DNA of 37,813 bases. Origin: an uncultured Bacteroidia bacterium. GTDB lineage: Bacteria; Bacteroidota; Bacteroidia; Bacteroidales; F082. This document shows positions 1 to 8,000 of this stretch, one piece after another (the first letter of the stretch is position 1; the number at the start of each line of letters is the position of its first letter). Made by a program: the position numbers and the translations under genes. Below the pieces are notes generated by a model. That model was not told where the DNA came from and made no database searches. It saw nothing but the letters and a program-made list of their open reading frames with translations. The DNA is taken from the NCBI GenBank assembly GCA_913009755.1, contig CAJVWU010000039.1:1-37813 (forward strand), written 5' to 3'.

Positions 1-4
1 TTTA

Positions 5-127
5 TCACCGTTAGTTTATTTAACAGCACTAAAATAGGTGATGAGATTTACCGGTCAAATACTGTGTAAAGAACTTTTGCACAGTTATTTGCCGGTTTTG
101 TTAATAACTATCTTGCGGATTTAAGGA
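5..127. repeat. Left arm of window-terminal inverted repeat (123 bp)
   Basis: The sequence is the exact reverse complement of 37691-37813. I compared all 123 positions and saw no mismatch; identity stops at base 128. It holds no convincing gene. Because housekeeping genes lie between the arms, this is better read as a dispersed repeat at which the assembly stopped than as the end of a transposon. The first 127 bases up to the branch point equal a common assembler k-mer size, which fits that reading. Confidence 0.9.
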
Positions 128-210
128 CATATAGTGTTCGACGGCAAACCGTGTCAGACCTTACATAATTACAAGACTTTTAACAAGCTGATAACATTTC
201 AGATTAATAC

Positions 211-259
211 TGTCAATGCATTGATGGTTTTACATATTTTTTCTGTCAATGTCTTGATG
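211..259. promoter_or_regulatory. Pair of 16-bp palindromic sites upstream of the ATPase
   Basis: Two near-palindromes, tgtcaatgcattgatg (211-226) and tgtcaatgtcttgatg (244-259), start exactly 33 bp apart, about three helical turns. The second lies just upstream of the -7 box at 275-282, where the -33 element would be, so a bound protein could block transcription. A matching pair with the same spacing lies after the gene at 1512-1560. An operator role is inferred. Confidence 0.55.
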
Positions 260-274
260 GTCTCTTGTTTTTAT

Positions 275-282
275 TACTTTTG
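275..282 (+). promoter_or_regulatory. Putative -7 box for the AAA ATPase
   Basis: TACTTTTG matches the Bacteroidota -7 consensus TAnnTTTG. It would place the transcription start near 289, some 18 nt before the ATG at 307. This supports the internal start over an in-frame ATG at 265, which lies upstream of the box. No clear TTTG -33 element is present. Confidence 0.5.
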
Positions 283-306
283 CAAAATCAAACGCATTTA
301 ACAATT

Positions 307-1500
307 ATGGAAAAGCTTGTTCAAAGATTTTACGAAAAATATGCCCAAACCAAAACTGACAATGTCAGGGATTTTATCCATACTGTTGATTGGGACAACA
401 GAATGATTGGCATCAAAGGTCCCAGAGGTGTTGGAAAAACAACCCTTTTAATGCAATACATCAAAAAAAACTTTCTGCCTGATAACAAGATTCTATATGT
501 TTCACTGGACAATTTTTATTTTGCAGAAAACAGAATTTATGATTTAGCAGACAATTTCAGGAAAAAAGGCGGCGAAATACTCGTGATGGATGAAGTCCAC
601 AGATATAAAGGCTGGGCCATTGAGATGAAAAATATTTATGATGATTTTGCCGGTTTGAAACTTATATTTACAGGATCGTCGTTGTTGCATCTGCAACATG
701 CCAGGGCCGATCTGAGCCGGAGGGCCGTGATGTACGATATGCCGGGTTTATCGTTCAGGGAATTTGTTTTCTTTGAAACAGGCCTGCGATTCCCCGCCTT
801 TAATCTTGATTCTTTGCTGACTGACCACATTAAAATAGCTGTGGAAATGATCGGTAAATTTAAACCGGTCCATCTGTTCAGCAATTATTTGCAATATGGA
901 TATTACCCTTATTATCTTGAAAACATAAACAGCTTTCATCAGAAATTGCTTGAAGCCATTCATCTTGTTGTGGAAGTGGATATACCCCAGTTTGAGATGA
1001 TACAAACGTCCCATATTGTTTATCTGAAAAAGCTTTTGCAGATCATCGCTTCATCAGTACCTTTTAAACCAAATTTATCGGCTGTCAGCCAAAGGACCGG
1101 AATTAGTCTGAATACTTTAAAAACCTATCTGAATTACCTTGAGAAAGCCGGAATAATTTCTTTTTTACATTTTAAGGCCAAAGCAATGAACAGCCTGAAC
1201 AAACCGGAGAAATTATATCTCGACAATACAAACATAATGTATTCACTATCAGAAATGAACATTAATACTGGCAGTCTGAGAGAAACCTTTTTACTGAATC
1301 AGTTAAAACAAGTTTCTACAGTTTATGCATCCGAACAGGCTGACTTTTACGTAAATGATAAATATACTTTTGAAGTAGGGGGGGAAAGTAAAACCAGAAA
1401 ACAGATTAAAGATGTTTCACATTCTTTTATGGTAAAAGATAATGTTGAAGTTGGATATGAAAATGTCATTCCATTATGGCTTTTTGGTTTTTTATATTAA
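307..1500 (+). CDS. AAA_14/DUF4143-type ATP-binding protein
   Basis: This is a 397-residue cytoplasmic P-loop ATPase of the AAA_14 plus DUF4143 kind, abundant in Bacteroidota and archaea as solitary, variable accessory genes. Walker A is GPRGVGKTT at residues 38-46. Walker B is the hydrophobic run ending in MDEVH near residue 95, and an FTGSS sensor-like motif follows. Residues about 245-300 resemble a winged helix (SQRTGISLNTLKTYLNYLEKAG). The C-terminal FEVGGESKTRKQI resembles the degenerate PD-(D/E)XK-like core of DUF4143 proteins. The ATG at 307 was chosen because an in-frame ATG at 265 lies upstream of the likely promoter. Its cellular role is unknown. The flanking palindromes suggest autoregulation or a DNA-binding function, which is inference. 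The family call is fairly certain. Confidence 0.88.
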   Translation: MEKLVQRFYEKYAQTKTDNVRDFIHTVDWDNRMIGIKGPRGVGKTTLLMQYIKKNFLPDNKILYVSLDNFYFAENRIYDLADNFRKKGGEILVMDEVHRYKGWAIEMKNIYDDFAGLKLIFTGSSLLHLQHARADLSRRAVMYDMPGLSFREFVFFETGLRFPAFNLDSLLTDHIKIAVEMIGKFKPVHLFSNYLQYGYYPYYLENINSFHQKLLEAIHLVVEVDIPQFEMIQTSHIVYLKKLLQIIASSVPFKPNLSAVSQRTGISLNTLKTYLNYLEKAGIISFLHFKAKAMNSLNKPEKLYLDNTNIMYSLSEMNINTGSLRETFLLNQLKQVSTVYASEQADFYVNDKYTFEVGGESKTRKQIKDVSHSFMVKDNVEVGYENVIPLWLFGFLY

Positions 1501-1511
1501 TGATCTGTTTT

Positions 1512-1560
1512 TGTCAATGCATTGACATTTTTTATAAACATATCTGTCAATATATTGATA
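1512..1560. promoter_or_regulatory. Pair of 16-bp palindromic sites downstream of the ATPase
   Basis: The site at 1512-1527 (tgtcaatgcattgaca) is a perfect 16-bp palindrome. The site at 1545-1560 (tgtcaatatattgata) has the same outer half-sites. They start 33 bp apart, the spacing of the upstream pair, so the gene is symmetrically bracketed. They lie between the ATPase stop codon and the promoter of the next gene. Confidence 0.55.
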
Positions 1561-1659
1561 GATTTATTAAATCTGTTTCACTTTCCTTCTCGCAACAGGT
1601 TTGTATATTTCGGATTTGTTCATTTTAAACAGGGCGCTTTCTGTGTGATGAACTTTAAT

Positions 1660-1667
1660 TATTTTTG
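1660..1667 (+). promoter_or_regulatory. Putative -7 box for the SDR gene
   Basis: TATTTTTG fits TAnnTTTG. It predicts a start of transcription near 1674 and a leader of about 22 nt before the ATG at 1696. It also argues against the longer in-frame start at 1522, which lies inside the palindrome region. Confidence 0.4.
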
Positions 1668-1695
1668 GGGAAAATTACCAACTGCTGAAATCAAG

Positions 1696-2646
1696 ATGAT
1701 GAACTCAAACTACCTGATACTCGGCGCTACCGGAAGCATCGGCTATGCTTTTACCCGGCTCCTGCTGGATGAAAACATTCCTGTCACCGTATTGGTCAGG
1801 AATAGAGAAAAAGCGGAAAAACTTTTCGGGAAGAATGATCTGCTTGGAATTGAAGAAGGAGACGTAACAGACCTTGAAAAACTGAAAAGTGTTTCAAAAG
1901 GCAAACCATTCATCTTTCACGGGATCAACTATCCTTACAACCTGTGGGAAGGGAATATGCAAAAGGCAACACAAAATGTGATCGGGGCGGCATCGCAAAA
2001 CAAAGCCACCATTCTTTTCCCGGGAAATATTTATGAATTCGGGCCGGTGGATGAGATCACTGAAGATATGACAGCGAAACCGGAAACCAAAAAAGGAAAA
2101 ATACGACTTGATCTTTTCAATATGCTGAAACAGGCGGCAGAGGAAAGCAAGTGTAAAGTTATTTTTGTTCGGTTGCCCGATTTTTTCGGACCCAACGTGA
2201 CCAACGGGCTGATCAAACCGGTCTTTGGTAATGCGGCCAAAAAGAAAGCCGTTAACTGGCTGGTGAATGCCGATGTGCCGCATCAGTTTGTATTTACACC
2301 CGATGCTGCCCGTGTGATGTTTCTGTTGAGCAAAAAGAAAAAGCTGCCTGCGTTTGCCAATTATAATTTCGGAGGTTATGAAGTGGCTTCTGTTAAAGAG
2401 CTGGCCAAACAGATCAGTCACATTACCGGCGGTCCTGCCAAAGTGAGTGTGATCCCCAAATGGTTGATCGGCATCCTGGCGCTATTCAATCCGGTGGTCA
2501 AAGAGTTGAAAGAGAACTTCTACCTGTTTGAAAAAAATGTCCGGCTGAATGATGAAAAACTGAAAAAAGACCTCCCGGCATTTAAACCCGTATCGCTTGA
2601 AGAAGCCATCCGTGAAACCGTGGAATGGTTCCGGGAAAACCCGTAA
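1696..2646 (+). CDS. Atypical extended SDR (NAD-dependent epimerase/dehydratase-like)
   Basis: This 316-residue protein has an N-terminal Rossmann fold with the nucleotide-binding motif GATGSIG at residues 10-16. A central LFPGNIYEFGP segment is typical of extended short-chain dehydrogenases, and PDFFGPNV lies near residue 160. The catalytic YxxxK motif is not evident. At the expected place the sequence reads LFNMLKQAAEE, with Phe where Tyr is expected, so the protein may be an atypical SDR acting as a sugar-nucleotide or quinone-type oxidoreductase, or a non-catalytic binder. The ATG at 1696 (or 1699) was chosen because the longer reading frame begins inside the upstream palindromes. It follows the ATPase gene but has its own likely promoter. 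The substrate cannot be told from the sequence. Confidence 0.8.
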   Translation: MMNSNYLILGATGSIGYAFTRLLLDENIPVTVLVRNREKAEKLFGKNDLLGIEEGDVTDLEKLKSVSKGKPFIFHGINYPYNLWEGNMQKATQNVIGAASQNKATILFPGNIYEFGPVDEITEDMTAKPETKKGKIRLDLFNMLKQAAEESKCKVIFVRLPDFFGPNVTNGLIKPVFGNAAKKKAVNWLVNADVPHQFVFTPDAARVMFLLSKKKKLPAFANYNFGGYEVASVKELAKQISHITGGPAKVSVIPKWLIGILALFNPVVKELKENFYLFEKNVRLNDEKLKKDLPAFKPVSLEEAIRETVEWFRENP

Positions 2647-2806
2647 GCCGACTTACTGAACAACTTCAACTTACACAAATATCTGTAATCCGGTTTTACG
2701 ACGACATTGCAATTTCCGGCGAGCTTATCGAATACTTTACCAAAAAACTTTGCGTTCCTTGCGGTTAATTTACTTTCCTGACAACCCCGGCAATGGTAAA
2801 AGCGTT

Positions 2807-3286
2807 TTATTTTTTACTGTTTTCCTCAAAAATAGTTAATATTTGCAACACAATATCCGCATTATTGGCTATTGTTTTATCCTCACCGGATTGGAGGCGT
2901 TGGATTTCCTTTTTATTAAATTCCGATAGTTTCATATCCCACAAAAGCACCATGGTCGTGAGCCGAAGATACTCGTTTTTTTCTTTGGCGCTGCGCAGGC
3001 CTACGGGCTCGGTGTTCACATAATCCCGGATTTTACCCTGGCTCTCGCCGATGTATTTTCCGTTTACCGCTGCCGGCCGGTTATCAAAACGCAACTGCAT
3101 GAGGTTGCGCGGGTACATCAGCGGCAACAGCCGGAAATTCATGGCCTGTTGCGGGTTGGATACGCTGTAAATGATCTTGCCGTTTTCAAACTTTGCATCG
3201 GCGTAAGGCGTGAGCCAGCCGGCGGGTTTTTGTTGGGCTATTGCCAGCAAGGGAAACAGGAGGAAGAGGATTGTTATTTTTTTCAT
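2807..3286 (-). CDS. Secreted hypothetical protein
   Basis: The 159-residue product begins with a clear signal peptide (MKKITILFLLFPLLAIAQQ, cleavage probably after AIA) and has no lipobox, so it should be periplasmic or exported. The mature part is mixed alpha/beta, with an acidic and lysine-rich C-terminal helix. I recognise no domain. It is the last of three minus-strand genes after the two T9SS cargo genes and may be co-transcribed with them, but 3287-3445 carries two GC-rich inverted repeats that could terminate or process the message. No Bacteroidota promoter is visible directly upstream. Confidence 0.65.
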   Translation of the reverse strand: MKKITILFLLFPLLAIAQQKPAGWLTPYADAKFENGKIIYSVSNPQQAMNFRLLPLMYPRNLMQLRFDNRPAAVNGKYIGESQGKIRDYVNTEPVGLRSAKEKNEYLRLTTMVLLWDMKLSEFNKKEIQRLQSGEDKTIANNADIVLQILTIFEENSKK

Positions 3287-3326
3287 TGAGTTTGTTTTTA
3301 ATTCATTGTTTCAATTCATTTTGCGA

Positions 3327-3366
3327 GGGGCGTAAGCCCCGAAGCCTGTCTGCCGACGAGGCAGGC
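3327..3366. repeat. Two adjacent mini-hairpins
   Basis: GGGGC-GTAA-GCCCC at 3327-3340 is a perfect 5-bp stem with a GTAA loop, the same loop as a hairpin at 18693-18712. It is followed by a second GC-rich inverted repeat at 3344-3366 with arms related to GCCTGNC and GGCAGGC. These look like dispersed intergenic repeats. Confidence 0.5.
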
Positions 3367-3400
3367 AATCTCATTCAACGAACGCTTATTCTTTTAACAG

Positions 3401-3447
3401 AACCTTTCAGGTCGCCTCCCGCAAGGCCTGCCTCGATCTGAAAGGTT
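3401..3447 (-). terminator. Stem-loop overlapping the stop codon of the 531-aa T9SS gene
   Basis: Arms aacctttcaggtcg (3401-3414) and cgatctgaaaggtt (3434-3447) pair over 14 bp with one mismatch. The stem overlaps the stop codon of the gene at 3446-5041. It may act as a terminator or mRNA 3' stabiliser, or be a dispersed intergenic repeat. There is no long T run. Confidence 0.45.
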
Positions 3448-5041
3448 AGCGCACCACAAACACCGTCTTCCCAAGCACCTTTTTGCCGTTGTTTACCACC
3501 GCCACGTACATGCCGGGTGAAAAACCGCTTGTGTTGAGCGACAGTTCCTTTTGGCCGGTGGCAACAGGCAGTGCAGCCATTGGCCTGCCGCTCACATCAT
3601 ACACCGTGAGCTGCATGTTTTGGTGGTATTGTGTGTATTTCAGTTTAAAGTCAACGCGTCCTGCCGTGGCGGGGTTGGGATAAGCTGTTAGATTTACCTT
3701 TTGTTTGGCTTCAAAGTAGGCTTTGGGCGAAGGGTACTCGACCATGCCGGTGATGACATTGCAGCCCGTTACATAAATGGTATCGGAGACGATGGGCAGA
3801 TCGGGACACAGGCTGTCGTAGTTGTAGGTAGCAGTATCTATGGGGACACTGTTCAGGTCGGCATCGAACTTGTACAACATGATGTTCCAGTTGTTGTCGT
3901 TGGAGTTATACGCCAAATAATATTGGTTGTTTACAGTATCTTTAGCCATGGGAAACATGCCGCTACTCATGGTTGCCTCTGGATGTAACTGATGACTGTA
4001 AACATTACACAAAGTATCAATAATAAGCTCACCTACTGGATTTTGACCTGCACCCTGATTACCGTATTTTGTAGGTGCGAAATAGCTGGTGTCGTCACGA
4101 ATAGCAAGGTCAACAAAAAAGTTATCGGTAACCGTGGGATCAATGCTGCTATTTTCAAGGGTATAATACGAGGTTTCGTTTCCCGCCGTATCAAAGTTCA
4201 TTAGCGTAGAGTTTACATAACCATAGACTTTATGTATTAACCTGCCCCAACCATGAAGGATTCCGTTTTTATACGAAATTACCCCGATGGTACTGCCAAG
4301 TATGGTATCGGTAGAGCTACTGTCGGTAACACCGTAAGGCAACAACCACTCCTCGTTAAAAACAGTATCGGTTTTTATATACATGGGTTTTAAAAAACCG
4401 AGGTTGGGTTTATCAGGATGGGCATAATAGCCCCATCCGGAAAGCACAACAAAACCGTCAAACTCACTTATACCAAACTCATATATAAAACTTAAAAGAG
4501 GGTACTTTTGCAGCAGGTTAAAAGGGTGAAACCAGAGGAAATTACCGGCGGTATCGAAAGATATCAGGCCGATATCATAATCGGAGTTGCCGCTAACCAC
4601 ACTGGTGGTGGCCACAATATTGCCATCTGAAGTAAAAATAGCATTGGCAAAAGCGGTTTCATAATAATTGTAAGGGTCAACAAACTCGCGGCACCAAAGC
4701 AGGTTACCGCAGGCATCAAGATAAACCAGAGAAGCTTTATTTTCCGTTACCCCGTAAACAATCATGTCGCCTGAGGCATTTTGTTTTATGCCCTCGGGGG
4801 AAATCCAATTATCATAAAAAAGATGCTTTTGCCATAAAACACCTCCGTTTCTGTCAAGTTTAAAAATAGAGGTATGTGTATGTATATTTTCTCTAATAGA
4901 GATTAATTGACCATAATCGTATGAAAGAATATTGTGCAACGATACATATTCATCTCCGCTAATAATCTTTTCCCACCTTTGCTGCCCAAAGGACAGCAAA
5001 GGGAGAAATAAAATTACGATTAAATAAACCGTGTTACGCAT
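3446..5041 (-). CDS. T9SS type A sorting-domain protein, beta-propeller-like
   Basis: This 531-residue secreted protein starts with a Sec signal peptide (residues 1-20, ending in LLSFGQQ). Residues about 25-430 carry recurring segments of the type FKLDRNGGVLWQK, SLVYLDACGNLLW and ISFDTAGNFLWF. These are the blade-like repeats of bacterial beta-propellers that follow a subject-value-text pattern. The last 80 residues form a T9SS type A sorting domain, with YPNPATAGRVDF, TVYDVSGRP and a final FSPGMYVAVV...GKTVFVVR. It should cross the outer membrane by T9SS and be attached or released at the cell surface. Only 3 bp separate its ATG from the stop codon of the larger T9SS gene upstream, so the two are very probably one operon. 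The ligand or substrate is unknown. Confidence 0.85.
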   Translation of the reverse strand: MRNTVYLIVILFLPLLSFGQQRWEKIISGDEYVSLHNILSYDYGQLISIRENIHTHTSIFKLDRNGGVLWQKHLFYDNWISPEGIKQNASGDMIVYGVTENKASLVYLDACGNLLWCREFVDPYNYYETAFANAIFTSDGNIVATTSVVSGNSDYDIGLISFDTAGNFLWFHPFNLLQKYPLLSFIYEFGISEFDGFVVLSGWGYYAHPDKPNLGFLKPMYIKTDTVFNEEWLLPYGVTDSSSTDTILGSTIGVISYKNGILHGWGRLIHKVYGYVNSTLMNFDTAGNETSYYTLENSSIDPTVTDNFFVDLAIRDDTSYFAPTKYGNQGAGQNPVGELIIDTLCNVYSHQLHPEATMSSGMFPMAKDTVNNQYYLAYNSNDNNWNIMLYKFDADLNSVPIDTATYNYDSLCPDLPIVSDTIYVTGCNVITGMVEYPSPKAYFEAKQKVNLTAYPNPATAGRVDFKLKYTQYHQNMQLTVYDVSGRPMAALPVATGQKELSLNTSGFSPGMYVAVVNNGKKVLGKTVFVVR

Positions 5042-5044
5042 GGC

Positions 5045-8000
5045 TTATTGTTTTACGAGTTTGGCACTTTGCAACGTTTTACCGTTGTCCGATAAGCGTA
5101 TCAGATAAGTACCGGGTGTGTAATCGCGCAGGTCAATAATTTTAACACCTTGGTTGTTGAACAGACGGAAGGTGTTAACATGAATGCCTTCAAGGGTATA
5201 AATTTCAATAACCGGTTTTTTGGCTGTTAATTCAAGTTTGTACTCCAAAGTAATATAATTGTTGGCAGGGTTGGGATAGAGTGTAAAATAATTATCGATC
5301 TTCCAAAACCGTGAATTATTGCTTAAATAAGCTACAGCCGACTTGTTGGTATTGGTATCGGGCAACAGGTAGGGTTCGTTATAAACCAACCCGTCGGTTT
5401 TAATCAGAATATTGCGGGCTAAAGCCTGAACCATGCCGTGTGCATTTTGCACGATGTCATACAATACTGCTTTTTGCGTGCTGTCGATTTCAGATACGTT
5501 CTTCCCTTCCGACTGCAAAGCAAGTATCACCTTAAAATAATCTTCAAAACCGGTATGGACATCGTTTTCATACCCGTTTAAATCGAAATCGGAGGTAACA
5601 TCCGAAAGTTTGTTCAGCACGCCTGTACTATCTCCTTTGTTGTACCGTGCAAAAGCCTGTAGATAGTATGAACCAGGCGTTGAAACATGAGCAAGTGCCG
5701 TTTCAATACTGTCATTCACGTTTGTCAGGGTAGTATCGCTCATAAACAATCTTACCAAATCATTTACATTTTGTTGTTTTTGTGAAGCATAATAGGCCTC
5801 TTTCGATTCCAGTTTTTCTTTGGCACCCAGCACCGTGTCGTTGGCATGGATAAGTGCCATTTCGTTATTATTGGGCGGGGTGGTGCGCTCGTTAAGCTTG
5901 TTCAACACGTTTTCGGCTTTGGCCGATTGCGGGTTTTCGGCAAGTATCTCGATAACAATACTGTTGGGCAACACCGCCTCTTTTTCGGCGGCATTTACCA
6001 TTACCGTGTCGCTCAGGTAAGGCGATGCACTTAGCAGTTGGTCGCGCAGTTGCATGGTTTCGGGGGGCATGCTGGTTACCACATCAAGGTTAAGCCCCGT
6101 GGTGTTGCCGGCATCGGTTTTGGTATTTAGCGAGTCGGCATATACCGAACGGTCAGCCTCGTTTTGTGCAATGGAGTTGTTCAGTTCACTACGCGCTTTG
6201 CCAGAAAGATGTGAAGGACAACCCGTCTCTACTGTCCATGGATTGATATCAAAATTAAAATCCCGTTCCACTTTATTGGGGTCGCTGTTCACGGGGATTA
6301 ATCCTAGCGGCCATGAAACGGATTGATTAGGCATGTGGTAATGAATAAACTCCCCTTCATTATCAAAGTCGCTGTAATCCCAGGAACCGAGTTGGCTAAA
6401 CCGGTTCCCTGCGGGTGCGGTTACCTCTGTTGCCGCGCTGCCCTGGTGTTCGGCAATGCCATTCATTAAGGAAGGGTTGCCGTCCCATGTAACGGAGATG
6501 TCCTGGTAGTTATTGTTAAAGTCGTTGCAGAGTATTTGCAGGCCGGTGCTTCCGTCTTCGCTGCGGTTTTTGTTTTGGGCAAGTGTGGCATAATCAAGGC
6601 CATGGAAATAATTGTTATAAATCATATTATTTTCGGGGCCTGAATTATTTATAACAGCACCGATAGCTATATAATTATGATTGCCTATATTTGGACTGTA
6701 ATCCGAATAAAACTCATTTTCTTCCACATGAAAGCCGGTGCCGGCATCTAAATATAAACCGCAATAATCATCAGACGAGTAAGAAAAACCTGTGGTAATA
6801 TTAAAGGTATTGTTGGTTACCGAGGCATAGGTTTCGGCGCCGAGGTAACAACCGGTGAGGTTTTGGTTAAATTCCGAATGATCAATGATGATGGTGCGGT
6901 GTGCACCGTAATAGGAAAAAGTCTGCACCCCGTAATCCAGGTTGTTAAAAACATTGCCTGTGGGCGTATTGCCATCGTTCAACAGTTTAAACCCGGCGTT
7001 CCAGCCGTTAATCCCCACGCCCCGTTTTCCTGCAGGGGCAAAATCAAGCGAAACGTTGTTTTCGAAAACATTGTTTATAAACAAAACACCGGTTACCTCC
7101 TGCAGGTTGACATGCGTTACGGGGTAGTTGCTGAAATAATAATAGCTGCTGTCGTAATCAAAAGTACAGTTTTTAAAATAGCTTTTGTTATCTTCCAGTG
7201 CAAAATTAGGATAGTACATCGGGTAAGGGAACATCATCACCGAATAGGTATTGTTTTTAAAATGTGAGTCGTCCGCCTGGATGATGCCGCCTGCATAAGT
7301 CAGGTCACTTGTGTTGTTATCATTTTTTATCGTTGCAACGGCCTGTTCGGCATTTTCGAGGGTCGCACCGTTTTTCAGGATCACCCATCCCTGGTGGTAC
7401 GTGTCCTGCGCGGCATTTGAATTGCCCCATACTTCTATTCCGTGCCACATATCGGGGCAGGCATTGGTGATGGTTCCCCCGTCAACGATTAGTTTTGCGC
7501 TTCTTTCCACAATGATACTTGCGCCGATGCCCATCTTCAACGTTCCGTAAATTGTGGCCGTGGTGCCGGGTAGAATCCTGATATCGCTGTAATAACTTTC
7601 AACATGACCCTGCCCGACAATAACTCCTGACAGCGTTACCTCACCTGCACTATAACAATCCGGCGCCGATGCTTCCCATACGCCCCGTCCGTAAGTGCCC
7701 ACATACACACGGTTGTTTTCAACGCGGATATCTTTCACTTCCACGTTGGGCAGGTTTTCGTTGTAATCAACCCAGTTTGTTTCACCGTCATTCAGGTAAT
7801 ATACACCCAGGTCGGTGCCGATCCACACCCTGGCGTTGCCGCGTTCGATACAGTTGACCACAATGCCGTCGGGCAAATTATAGTCAAGCACGTTCCAAAC
7901 AGCATTTTCAGGGTCTCCGGCTTCCACGAGGTAAACGGCATGCGTCTGTTCTTGCTGATTTAACCGCATACCCACATAAACCTGATGTGAGAACTTTCCA

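Noticed and set aside
1894-2421. Long minus-strand frame opposite the SDR gene
   Set aside because: It is a shadow of a gene with a clear Rossmann motif; its composition resembles random antisense translation.
2647-2806. Possible short gene or RNA between the SDR gene and the secreted hypothetical gene
   Set aside because: There is no frame with a start and recognisable content. The stretch near 2750 resembles a common low-information intergenic string in this phylum.
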